Below, piece after piece: positions 25,507 to 33,958 of a DNA stretch of 64,000 bases. The notes below the pieces were generated by a model, which saw nothing but the letters and a program-made list of their open reading frames with translations, had not been told where the DNA came from and made no database searches. Each line of letters opens with the position of its first letter. Position 1 is the stretch's first letter. Source of the DNA: Pseudomonas khorasanensis. Its GTDB lineage: Bacteria > Pseudomonadota > Gammaproteobacteria > Pseudomonadales > Pseudomonadaceae. The translations under genes and the position numbers were made by a program. The stretch covers positions 124,001 to 188,000 of the forward strand of contig NZ_JABWQP020000007.1 in the NCBI RefSeq assembly GCF_014268505.2, given 5' to 3'.

Positions 25507-26529
25507 TCAGTAGTAGACGATCTGCACCACCATGATCGCCTCGAACCGGCCAGTCTCTGGCTCACCCAGCGCGACAAGCGAGGCACTGAATGGCACATCG
25601 ATATGGCTCATCTCGGCCGAGAAATTGGCCAAGGGAAACGGCTCGTTGACTGGCACCAGATTGTTGCGCGCGTCACGTATCTGGATACCGAATTGGCTGC
25701 CTGCTGCCGGAAGAATGTTGTATAGCCCGTCCTGATTGGCGGTGACAAACGTCGCGCCGATGTTGATCGCACTGCTGCATTTTTTCTCCAGAGCAAGGCT
25801 GAAAGGCCTGACTGGATTGGGTGGCGAAAAGCCCGTGGCGATTTTCTGGATCACACCAAAATCGACGATTCCCGGCTCGGGCGTCACCGTCACGTCCACC
25901 GTACAGGCCGTGCCGACTATGTTCTGCAACCCGCTGAGCTGAAAACGGAAGTTGCCCGCCGGGTTGCTCGGCCCGCCGTTGAGGCCGTAGAGGCCGTCGA
26001 ACTGGAACACGTCATAGGTGTCTTGCGATGGCCGTTGCAACGGCATCAAGCCTCGTTTGCGGATAACCACCTGAAAGGCAATGCTCGGCGTCACCCGCGA
26101 ACAGGCAAGCATGTCCGCGCCACTGTTGGCGCTCGGGCAGCCCGGGGAGACGAAGCCACTGTTTACCCCTTGAGTCGGGTTGGAACTCCAGTCGCCGTCC
26201 CATGCCGTCACCCCGCGATAGACCAGGCCAAACTCGATGCCCCACGGCGTCGGATTGAGACCGGCCGGGTTGCCATAGAAGTAGATCGGATCGTCTTCCC
26301 GATAGTGCAAGTCGAAAAGTTTCCAGCAGTTGGCCGGCACCACATGGGTTTTCGAGCGCCAGATGATCGTGCCGTCAGGTACGGTGTCCGGCACCGACAC
26401 CGGCCCGATGTATTCACTCAAGTAACTCCCGGCATCAATAGACTTGCAGACCATGGCCGAGGCGAACTGGGAGAACACCAGCGCTACCGCAGCCACTGCC
26501 AGCCGGGTCAGCATGGGGCACGATTTCAT
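25507..26529 (-). CDS. Fimbrial tip adhesin of the chaperone-usher system
   Basis: A 340-residue secreted protein: signal peptide (VALVFSQFASA), an N-terminal lectin-like domain of about 190 residues with Trp/Tyr-rich stretches and two cysteine pairs (VCKS...NCWK; GCPSANSGADMLAC), then a pilin-like C-terminal domain (TACTVDVTVTPEPGIVDFG, KCSSAINI, ending in EAIMVVQIVYY, the usual chaperone-binding terminal strand). This two-domain plan and its last place in the operon mark it as the tip adhesin. The ATG overlaps the chaperone stop by four bases (ATGA). The receptor is unknown. Confidence 0.8.
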   Translation of the reverse strand: MKSCPMLTRLAVAAVALVFSQFASAMVCKSIDAGSYLSEYIGPVSVPDTVPDGTIIWRSKTHVVPANCWKLFDLHYREDDPIYFYGNPAGLNPTPWGIEFGLVYRGVTAWDGDWSSNPTQGVNSGFVSPGCPSANSGADMLACSRVTPSIAFQVVIRKRGLMPLQRPSQDTYDVFQFDGLYGLNGGPSNPAGNFRFQLSGLQNIVGTACTVDVTVTPEPGIVDFGVIQKIATGFSPPNPVRPFSLALEKKCSSAINIGATFVTANQDGLYNILPAAGSQFGIQIRDARNNLVPVNEPFPLANFSAEMSHIDVPFSASLVALGEPETGRFEAIMVVQIVYY

Positions 26530-27260
26530 GGCTTCACGCCCTGACACAGGTTCGCTACACAGCTGAACAAGGTGTCGGACTGACCGCCGAAGTCATTCAT
26601 GTTCGAAATCCTCAGCGTGCTAAACGCAGTGTTGCTCAAGGCGAACCGGGCGCTGCCGCGAGGGGCAATCATCACGGTATCGATGGGCATCTTGAGTTTC
26701 TCCGGACCGGCAAGCAGGCCGACTACCGTGATGTGAAAGACGGTCGGGTTATCGACGATCAACTGTTTCGCCGCCGGATCGATTTCAAGTTTCAGCCCGA
26801 GCGCCAGATCCTCGCCGCGCTCGCGCTTTACCGCTGCCGGGCGATAGAACAATTTGATCTTCGACTGCAAGGCGATCTGCATCGAATTGACGGCCTGGGT
26901 CTTCGGCGGAATCTCGCGAATGTTGAGGTAGAACACCGACTCGCGGTCCGTTGGCAAAGCTGTCTGCGGCAGTTTGACGATCCGCAGCACACTGCTCTCG
27001 TTGGGCTCGATCCGTTGCAAGGGCGGCAAAACCATGAACGGCGACGTGATCTTTTCCCCGCCCTCGTTCTCGATCCAGGACTGCACGATGAACGGTAATT
27101 GCGGGTTCTTGTTGCTGACCGTGACACTCACTGAAGGGGCACTTTCTTCAAACACCACGCGGGTGCGATCCGGTACCACGGCGGCGCTGGCCAGCAGCGG
27201 CATGAAAAGGCCGGTGGCAATCAACAGGCGATGAGCTGGACTTGAAGCAAAACGAGACAT
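26526..27260 (-). CDS. Periplasmic fimbrial chaperone (PapD family)
   Basis: A 244-residue periplasmic chaperone that donates a strand to unfolded pilin subunits and hands them to the usher. Signal peptide ends at ASA; the first immunoglobulin-like domain begins VVPDRTRVVFEESAPSVSVTVSNKN with the invariant Arg, then PPLQRIEPNESSVLRIVKLP, the G1 strand ESVFYLNIREIPP of the PapD signature, and KIKLFYRPAAVK with the conserved Lys. Start ATG at 27260, 30 bases after the usher stop. It overlaps the adhesin gene by four bases. This is the only chaperone in the operon. Confidence 0.92.
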   Translation of the reverse strand: MSRFASSPAHRLLIATGLFMPLLASAAVVPDRTRVVFEESAPSVSVTVSNKNPQLPFIVQSWIENEGGEKITSPFMVLPPLQRIEPNESSVLRIVKLPQTALPTDRESVFYLNIREIPPKTQAVNSMQIALQSKIKLFYRPAAVKRERGEDLALGLKLEIDPAAKQLIVDNPTVFHITVVGLLAGPEKLKMPIDTVMIAPRGSARFALSNTAFSTLRISNMNDFGGQSDTLFSCVANLCQGVKP

Positions 27261-27289
27261 GGTGACTCCGGGTTTATTGAGAGAGACGA

Positions 27290-29734
27290 TTACAGGCACT
27301 GGGCAGGCGTAGCAACGCTGGTCACTACGTCTTGTTCAGGGAGTTTGGCCAGACGGCACTGGCCGGCGTCGTCCCAACGCGCCACCAGCTCAGCCCCGGC
27401 CTTGATGCCCAACAGATAAGTGACGCCCACCTCGCCGACGATGCCCACTTCCCTATTGGTGTGCAGGTCTTGCACTGATGCGCCAAACGGCACTGGTTTG
27501 CCGTCGCCACGGCGCAACTCGACAAACGCGTTATGGCCTTGGCCAGTGGCGAAACTGACGTAACCAATAGCGCCCTCGGTCAGCGCCAGGCGCTGGATCG
27601 GATTGGACACTTCGGTATTGAGCGGCAGCTCTTCAACGTTGACCCGCGCTTCGTAAGCCTGAAAAGACGGTAAACCATCCATCACGGCATAACCGTTGCG
27701 GTTGCTGCGGGTCTGGCCACTGAAGGCAACGTCCGACACACCGTCGGTGGACACCAGCAAACGGGTGTCGCCGTTGCTGCCGTTGCCGTGCGCAGTCACC
27801 CCGTAACGCGTCGCCACCAATGAACTGTCGAGTTCGCCGGTCAGCGAGCGATAGGTGTTGCCATCGGTGCTCGCCGAAGCATTGGCGCGGTAACTTGAGG
27901 CACGTTTTGCGATGTACGCATTAACGTAGCGGTTGTCGCCCACGCCGCCGTACAGCTGATAATTCACACCCTCGCCGTTATCGTGGCTGTAACCGACACT
28001 GGTTGCGGAACTGCCCGAGCCCGAGCGCTGCAGATTGCTCGACAGCATCGAGTTGCCACCCAGCGGCACGGTCAGGCCGAGGTAAATCTGCGAATCGTTC
28101 TGCCGGCTGTTCCGTGTCTGGTAGGCCGACAGATTGACGTTGATGTTCTTGACGTTGCCCAGGGAAAGACTGCGCGCCACGCTCAGGCCAAAACGATCGG
28201 CCGCCGGCGCATCCCAATAGGTTGAATGGTCGTAGGAAAAACTCGTCGACAGCCAGGCAAAATGCTTGGCCACCGTCACTGAATATCGCTGCTTGCCCGA
28301 GTTAAGTGCGTAGGAATCGACATCGCCGGCGAACTGCGAAAAATTGGTAAAGGTCTTGTCGGAAAAGCGATAACCCAGAAAACGCAGATCGGTGCCGATC
28401 GCGTCGAACCGCTTGGAATAATTGATCCGGTAGGAATTGCCGACCACGGTCTGGCCATTCCAGCGCAGCTTTGCCCGGGATGTCGTGACGTCGCCGGACA
28501 CGGCGCCGAACACGCCCAGATCCTTGCCGATACCGAAAGCATTGGACTGATATCCCGAAGCTGCAAACAGGCCCCCGTAGAGGGTCCAGTCGCGTGCCAG
28601 CCCGTAAGCCGCTTCCGCTGCAACGAAGCCGGGCTCGGTGCCACCCGCGCCGGTCAGGCGTGGCTGCCCGGCCGAAACCTTGTAGCGCAGCTCACCTTCA
28701 CGGGAGAGAAACGGCACGGCGGCAGTGGCGACAGTGAATGTCTGCTCGGTGCCATCTTCTTCGCGCACCGTGACATCCAGCGTGCCTTGTACGCTGCTGT
28801 TGAGGTCTTGAATGCTGAACGCACCGGGCGTCACCGTCGTCGAGTACAGCACCCGACCCTGTTGCGATACCGTGACCGTCGCATTCGTGCGCGCCAGTCC
28901 ACTGATCAGCGGCGCGTAACCGCGCAGGTTCGGCGGCAGCATGCGGTCGTCGCTGCTCAGCGTCGCACCGCGCAAGGCGAAAGTATCGAACACGTCGGAA
29001 TTCAGGTAATCCTCACCCACGGACAGCTTCGAACGGATCGAGGGCAAGGCTCGATAGGCATACAAGCGGTTCAACTGGAACGCTTCGCCGCGCGGGTCGT
29101 TGCCCTGGCTGACGGATTCCTGGCGCGCCTGATAGTCGGCACGCAGACGCCAGGCGTCGAGGTTGATGCCCGCCGTGCCGTAACTCTGCAGCGAACGCGA
29201 ATTGCCCGACTGGCCGGTGGACTCGCGGCTGTTGGCGATCACTCGGTAATCGAGCAACGCGCCGTTGAGCCCGACGCTCCATGCGGCGGGCGGGATGTAG
29301 TTGGGGTCGGCATATTCAAACGTTGCCTGGGGCAGACTGATCGACAGACGACCCAGATTCTTCAGGTACTTGATCGAGGCGTTGTCGATACCGCGCAGAT
29401 CCACGCATTGGCCGTTGGCCAGCCTTGGCAGCGTCCGCAGCACGCCGGGCTTCAAGCCAAAGGTTGCGACCAGTTCTTCAGGCAGACAGACGTAACTGTC
29501 GTCGGCTTGATCGCCGGCCCTGAACTCAAGGGTGCGCGAGCCGAAATAACGCTGATTGACGGTGATATCCAGCAAATAACGACCCGGCGCGGTGTATTGC
29601 GCATGGGCAAACTGTCCGAGGCTGATATCGTCGTGCTGATCGATATTCAGAAACTCCGCATTGAACTCCACGGCGCTCGAATAACGGGCACAAGAGATCA
29701 ACACGCAAGACACGAAAAGTTTTCGGCCGTACAC
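27290..29734 (-). CDS. Outer-membrane fimbrial usher (PapC family)
   Basis: An 814-residue usher that forms the outer-membrane pore and assembles the fimbria. After a signal peptide (VLISCARYSSA) comes the N-terminal chaperone-binding domain (FNAEFLNIDQHDDISLGQFA, YTAPGRYLLDITVNQRYFG), then the 24-strand barrel with a plug (APLISGLARTNATVTVSQQGRVLYSTTVTPGAFSIQDLN is characteristic) and C-terminal domains (DLHTNREVGIVGEVGVTYL). Length is normal, if slightly short. The start is GTG at 29734; the only nearby ATG is in another frame. It is preceded by a transcription attenuator separating it from the pilin gene. Confidence 0.93.
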   Translation of the reverse strand: MYGRKLFVSCVLISCARYSSAVEFNAEFLNIDQHDDISLGQFAHAQYTAPGRYLLDITVNQRYFGSRTLEFRAGDQADDSYVCLPEELVATFGLKPGVLRTLPRLANGQCVDLRGIDNASIKYLKNLGRLSISLPQATFEYADPNYIPPAAWSVGLNGALLDYRVIANSRESTGQSGNSRSLQSYGTAGINLDAWRLRADYQARQESVSQGNDPRGEAFQLNRLYAYRALPSIRSKLSVGEDYLNSDVFDTFALRGATLSSDDRMLPPNLRGYAPLISGLARTNATVTVSQQGRVLYSTTVTPGAFSIQDLNSSVQGTLDVTVREEDGTEQTFTVATAAVPFLSREGELRYKVSAGQPRLTGAGGTEPGFVAAEAAYGLARDWTLYGGLFAASGYQSNAFGIGKDLGVFGAVSGDVTTSRAKLRWNGQTVVGNSYRINYSKRFDAIGTDLRFLGYRFSDKTFTNFSQFAGDVDSYALNSGKQRYSVTVAKHFAWLSTSFSYDHSTYWDAPAADRFGLSVARSLSLGNVKNINVNLSAYQTRNSRQNDSQIYLGLTVPLGGNSMLSSNLQRSGSGSSATSVGYSHDNGEGVNYQLYGGVGDNRYVNAYIAKRASSYRANASASTDGNTYRSLTGELDSSLVATRYGVTAHGNGSNGDTRLLVSTDGVSDVAFSGQTRSNRNGYAVMDGLPSFQAYEARVNVEELPLNTEVSNPIQRLALTEGAIGYVSFATGQGHNAFVELRRGDGKPVPFGASVQDLHTNREVGIVGEVGVTYLLGIKAGAELVARWDDAGQCRLAKLPEQDVVTSVATPAQCL

Positions 29735-29772
29735 GGGAAATAGCCTTCATCAGAACTTTCAAGGAAAAGAAA

Positions 29773-29800
29773 AAAGGGGTTTTCACCCCTTTCTCTTTAC
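29773..29800 (-). terminator. Intra-operon attenuator between pilin and usher genes
   Basis: An 8-bp stem (29773-29780 with 29785-29792, 4-base loop). On the minus strand it reads AAAGGGGT...ACCCCTTTTTTC, a small terminator 27 bases after the pilin stop. It would let most transcripts end after pilin. Confidence 0.65.
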
Positions 29801-29819
29801 AACCAGCGATACGGGCGTA

Positions 29820-30353
29820 TCAGTTGTAGGCCACGGTGAAGTTGGCCACGCTGTCCGCTTCACCGGTGGTGACGGTGGCCGCAGTGGACTCGTACATGGC
29901 GGCAAAGCTCACGGTGTTGTTGCCGTCCTGCAGGACCACAGGCGCTACCTGTTCCTTGCCGTTATCGAGCATCTCACCGGCGCTGGACTGCAGACGAATA
30001 CCGACGTTCTGAGCCAGTCCGGTGGTGGCGAAAAGCGCCGGAACCGCGGGATCCTGCACACCGCTGAAGGTGAAGCGCGCGTTCTTCTGAGTGGCAGTGT
30101 CGCAGTCGGTCAGCACGATATCGAACTTGACCGGCGTCGAACGATCGCCGAGCCTGGTGAACTGATTCGATGGTACCTGACCCAGGGAAACGGTCTGGTC
30201 CAGAGAACTGGCGTCGATGCCGCAGGCACCGGAAACGATCTCACCGATAAAACGCACGGTGCCAGGATTGCCGGTTGCCGGCGTTGCGGCGTTGGCGAAA
30301 GAAGCCAGGCCCATGGCAACGGTAGCGGCGGTAACAGCGACAAACTTTTTCAT
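29820..30353 (-). CDS. Major fimbrial subunit (type 1-like pilin)
   Basis: A 177-residue pilin: signal peptide MKKFVAVTAATVAMGLASFANA, then GTVRFIGEIVSGACGID with the first cysteine and LTDCD with the second, forming the usual disulfide, and a C-terminal donor-binding strand ANFTVAYN with the penultimate Tyr recognised by the chaperone. Length and pattern are those of a chaperone-usher major subunit. First gene of a four-gene operon (pilin, usher, chaperone, adhesin), whose order differs from the pilin-chaperone-usher order of cupA-cupC in P. aeruginosa. Confidence 0.92.
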   Translation of the reverse strand: MKKFVAVTAATVAMGLASFANAATPATGNPGTVRFIGEIVSGACGIDASSLDQTVSLGQVPSNQFTRLGDRSTPVKFDIVLTDCDTATQKNARFTFSGVQDPAVPALFATTGLAQNVGIRLQSSAGEMLDNGKEQVAPVVLQDGNNTVSFAAMYESTAATVTTGEADSVANFTVAYN

Positions 30354-30689
30354 TATGTACTTCTCTTGGGAAAGTTATTGATTCGGCCCAGCGGCCTGGC
30401 TTCCCGTAACAGTGTTCAACGGCCATCGGTTCTATTCTGTTGCCAATGAACCGATGTTCGACGCGGCAACTGATAGTCCCCCACGTGTCCGGCGTTCCTT
30501 GCCGAAACGTCCATTTTTCAGTGCCCGATCGTTATGCCGTTGTCGATATTCAGGTCGCCGGGCATGTCTGCTCCGAAACAAATAGTGGTCGAGACCCAAG
30601 GTTGAAAATGTAAGCTCTTTCTTGCTGGCGTGTAGGACAATTCCCGCCTGAACAGGCTCGCGCTCGCGGGCGCATCCGCGGCCGTGCGG
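30354..30689 (-). other. 336-bp intergenic region upstream of the fimbrial operon
   Basis: It holds a TGTAGGA element (30631) and about 275 bases of apparent leader ahead of the pilin start. I see no gene in it. The Mg2+ ATPase gene, also leftward, ends at 30690, so it may contain that gene's terminator, though none is obvious. Confidence 0.45.
30631..30645 (-). promoter_or_regulatory. TGTAGGA element upstream of the fimbrial operon
   Basis: TGTAGGACAATTCCC on the plus strand, 278 bases before the pilin start codon and in the same orientation as the other elements. Confidence 0.55.
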
Positions 30690-33389
30690 TTATTGCCAGC
30701 CAAACCGACGGATGTAGAACCCTTTGACCGCTTGTGTAAGGGCCATGTACGCCAGCAGGATCATTGGCAGAAACACGAAATACAGTGACGGCAGCGCCTG
30801 CAATTTGAAGTAGTGCGCCAGCGGGCCCATCGGCAGGAAAATGCCTACCGCCATGATCACGCCCGTCATCACCAGCAAAGGCGCGGCGGCACGGCTTTGC
30901 AGGAAAGGAATCTTCGGCGTGCGGATCATGTGCACGATCAGCGTCTGGGTCAGCAAACCGACCACGAACCAGCCGGACTGAAACAGCGTCTGGTGGTCCG
31001 GGGTGTTGGCGTCGAACACGTAACACATCAAGGCGAAGGTGGTGATGTCAAAGATCGAACTGATCGGCCCGAAGAACAGCATGAAACGCCCGACGTCACC
31101 CGGCTGCCAGCGCTGCGGTTTTTTCAGCATCTCATCGTCGACGTTATCGAACGGAATGGCGATCTGCGAAATGTCGTAGAGCAGGTTCTGCACCAGCAGG
31201 TGCATCGGCAGCATCGGCAGGAACGGAATGAACGCACTGGCTACCAGTACCGAGAACACGTTGCCGAAGTTCGAGCTGGCAGTCATCTTGATGTACTTGA
31301 GCATGTTGGCGAAGGTACGACGCCCTTCGAGCACGCCCTCCTCCAGCACCATCAGGCTCTTTTCCAGAAGAATGATATCCGCCGCTTCCTTGGCGATGTC
31401 CACGGCGCTGTCCACGGAGATACCAATGTCGGCGGTGCGCAGCGCCGGTGCGTCGTTGATGCCGTCGCCCATGAAGCCAACGACGTGACCGTTGCTTTTC
31501 AGCAGGCGCACGATGCGCTCCTTGTGCGATGGCGTCAGTCTGGCGAAGACATTGGTGGTCTCCACGGCGATGGCCAGTTCGGCATCGCTCATGTGCTCGA
31601 TGTCATTGCCCAGCAGCAAGCCCTGTTGGGCAAGACCGACCTCACGGCAGATCTTTGCGGTGACCAGTTCGTTATCGCCGGTCAGCACTTTCACCGCCAC
31701 GCCATGCTCGGCCAACGCCTTGAGCGCTGGTGCTGTGCTCTCCTTGGGTGGATCGAGAAACGCCACATAACCGATCAGCGTCAGCGCCTGTTCATCGGCG
31801 AGGCTGTAGGTGTCGCGCCCTTCGGGCATCAAGCGCGCCGCCACTGCCACCACGCGCAAGCCTTCGGCGTTGAAGGCTGCGGTGACCTGGCGAATCCGCG
31901 CCAGCAGTTCATCGCTCAACGCTTCATCGACATCGCCATGACGCACGCGGCTGCACACCGCCAGCACTTCCTCCACCGCGCCTTTGCAGATCAGTTGATG
32001 CGCTTGGCCATGGCCTTCGACCACCACCGACATGCGCCGACGACTGAAGTCGAACGGGACCTCATCGACCTTGCGAAACGCTGTAGCGACCTTCAGCTCG
32101 CGATGAATTTCCACGTGTTCCAGCACGGCGACATCCAGCAGGTTTTTCAGGCCGGTCTGGTAGTAGCTGTTGAGGTAAGCCAATTCCAGCACATCATCCG
32201 ATTCCTCCCCCCAGACATCGACATGACGTGCGAGAAAAATCTTGTCCTGGGTCAGGGTGCCGGTCTTGTCGGTGCACAGCACGTCCATGGCGCCGAAGTT
32301 CTGGATCGCATCGAGGCGTTTGACGATGACTTTCTTGCGCGACAGGAACACCGCGCCTTTGGCCAGCGTCGAGGTGACAATCATCGGCAGCATTTCCGGG
32401 GTCAGCCCGACGGCAATCGACAGCGCAAACAGCAACGCTTCAGTCCAGTCACCCTTGGTGAAACCGTTGATGAACAGCACCAGCGGCGCCATCACGAACA
32501 TGAAGCGGATCAACAGCCAGCTGACTTTGTTGACGCCCTGCTGGAACGACGTTACCGCCCGATCCGTCGCGCCGACACGTTGCGCCAGCGCACCGAAATA
32601 AGTGCTGTTGCCGGTGGCAAGAATCACCGCAGTCGCCGTCCCTGATACCACGTTGGTGCCCATGAACAGGATGTTGTCCAGCTCCAGCGGGTTGCGTGTA
32701 AGGCGATCGGCCTGATGGGGAAACTTCTCCACCGGCATCGACTCGCCTGTCATCGCTGCCTGACTGACGAATAGATCCTTGGCGCTGAGCACGCGGCAAT
32801 CGGCGGGAATCATGTCGCCGGCCGAGAGCACTATCAGATCGCCTGGCACCAGTTGTTTGATCGGGATTTCGCGGCGTGGCTCATCACGGCGCAGCACCGT
32901 GGCGGTGTTGCTGACCATGGCTTTGAGCGCGTCGGCGGCCTGATTGGATTTGCTCTCCTGCCAGAAACGCAGCAGCGTCGACAGCACCACCATGGAGAAA
33001 ATCACCACGGCCGCTTTCAGGTCTTCGGTCAGCCACGAGATCACCGCCAGCAAGGTCAGCAGCAGGTTGAACGGGTTTTTGTAGCAGTGCCACAGATGGG
33101 TCGACCACGGCAGCGGTTGCTCGTGCTCGACTTCGTTGAGACCGTGCTGCGCGCGCAGGACATCGACTTCGAAATCGGTGAGGCCGTCGGCATGCGCGCC
33201 CAGTGATGACAGCAGCACACCGCTGTCGCAATGCGCGGCGTTGGCCAGCGTCGTGGCCAGTGTCGGCGGGACTTCACGGCTGACCGTGGTGTCATTGATC
33301 GAATCCAGCAGCGCCAGACGACGGAAGTGTCGGGCGATGTGGCGGGTGCGCAGAAAGCCTGCGAAAAATTCCTTGAGCGTGAGTTTCAT
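30690..33389 (-). CDS. mgtA: Mg2+-importing P-type ATPase (MgtA/MgtB family)
   Basis: An 899-residue inner-membrane P3B-type ATPase. Seen in order: a long cytosolic N-terminal tail, the first membrane helices (NPFNLLLTLLAVISWL), the actuator loop with MTGESMPVEK, phosphorylation motif VLCTDKTGTLTQDK, nucleotide-binding domain (CKGAVEEVLAVC), VKVLTGDNELVTAKI, hinge motif FMGDGINDAPALRTADIGISV and six C-terminal membrane segments. It brings Mg2+ into the cytoplasm when it is scarce. The ATG at 33389 (MKLTLKEFFAGF) is the family-like start; the open frame continues to 33524 without similarity. It is not part of the fimbrial or pyoverdine operons. Confidence 0.92.
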   Translation of the reverse strand: MKLTLKEFFAGFLRTRHIARHFRRLALLDSINDTTVSREVPPTLATTLANAAHCDSGVLLSSLGAHADGLTDFEVDVLRAQHGLNEVEHEQPLPWSTHLWHCYKNPFNLLLTLLAVISWLTEDLKAAVVIFSMVVLSTLLRFWQESKSNQAADALKAMVSNTATVLRRDEPRREIPIKQLVPGDLIVLSAGDMIPADCRVLSAKDLFVSQAAMTGESMPVEKFPHQADRLTRNPLELDNILFMGTNVVSGTATAVILATGNSTYFGALAQRVGATDRAVTSFQQGVNKVSWLLIRFMFVMAPLVLFINGFTKGDWTEALLFALSIAVGLTPEMLPMIVTSTLAKGAVFLSRKKVIVKRLDAIQNFGAMDVLCTDKTGTLTQDKIFLARHVDVWGEESDDVLELAYLNSYYQTGLKNLLDVAVLEHVEIHRELKVATAFRKVDEVPFDFSRRRMSVVVEGHGQAHQLICKGAVEEVLAVCSRVRHGDVDEALSDELLARIRQVTAAFNAEGLRVVAVAARLMPEGRDTYSLADEQALTLIGYVAFLDPPKESTAPALKALAEHGVAVKVLTGDNELVTAKICREVGLAQQGLLLGNDIEHMSDAELAIAVETTNVFARLTPSHKERIVRLLKSNGHVVGFMGDGINDAPALRTADIGISVDSAVDIAKEAADIILLEKSLMVLEEGVLEGRRTFANMLKYIKMTASSNFGNVFSVLVASAFIPFLPMLPMHLLVQNLLYDISQIAIPFDNVDDEMLKKPQRWQPGDVGRFMLFFGPISSIFDITTFALMCYVFDANTPDHQTLFQSGWFVVGLLTQTLIVHMIRTPKIPFLQSRAAAPLLVMTGVIMAVGIFLPMGPLAHYFKLQALPSLYFVFLPMILLAYMALTQAVKGFYIRRFGWQ

Positions 33390-33958
33390 GGCTGTGTCCC
33401 CTGTGGTCAGCCGGGAAACCGTCGAGCAGGTACGGCCGCGCCTCGTTCGCCGGTAAACCGGTGCGGCAAGGGCTGGCGCGCCAGTCAAAAGACAGGCGTG
33501 TCGAACGAGTGCGACCACGACCACGAAGTCGTAACCACGCTCTTTTCAGCGTCGATGAGAAGGACGTCGAGACACAACCAGAGACTGGCCGTGCACGGGA
33601 TGCCGCTGCTCGCTGTTACGGCGAGACAACGGCAGGGAAAGGCTGCGCGTTATCTTGCCGAGAATCTGCCGGTGATCGAGACCGGCCGACAACTGTCACT
33701 CGAACAAGTACCCACTGTGGGTCTCCGCAATTGATGAAAACGCGCGAAGCTTACGCCCGCAGCGAAACGGCTGGAAGTGGTCTTTAAGGGGAATGTGGCG
33801 GGTGTTCAGGAAGGGTTCAGGATCACCCCAAAGATCGTTCCCATGCTCTGCGTGGGAATGCCTCAACGGACGCTCCGCGTTCGGCTTCCGGAAGGGACGC
33901 GGAGCGTCCCGGGCTGCATTCCCACGCAGAGCGTGGGAACGATCTGGGCTACGGAAAT
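33390..33958 (-). other. 569-bp region between the Mg2+ ATPase and pvdA
   Basis: Both flanking genes run leftward, so this holds the pvdA 3' end and the ATPase promoter. The right part is a nested palindrome (33833-33944). The left 440 bases must include the ATPase leader. Mg2+ transporter genes often have regulatory leaders, but I could not recognise a known riboswitch or leader peptide here. Confidence 0.5.
33833..33944. repeat. Nested palindromic element downstream of pvdA
   Basis: Outer arms GATCGTTCCCATGCTCTGCG.. (33833-33861) and their near-perfect complement (33916-33944, one mismatch) enclose a second inverted pair, GGACGCTCCGCGT (33868-33880) and its complement (33897-33909). It is a dispersed-repeat-like cruciform beginning 15 bases after the pvdA stop, and may end pvdA transcription. 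Confidence 0.8.

Noticed and set aside
30813..32645. 610-codon frame opposite the Mg2+ ATPase gene
   Set aside because: Composition (very high His/Gln/Arg) and perfect overlap with an intact ATPase show it is an antisense shadow.
33390..33830. Mg2+-sensing riboswitch or leader peptide upstream of the ATPase gene
   Set aside because: No known Mg2+ riboswitch or proline-rich leader ORF could be recognised by eye; a covariance-model search would be needed.
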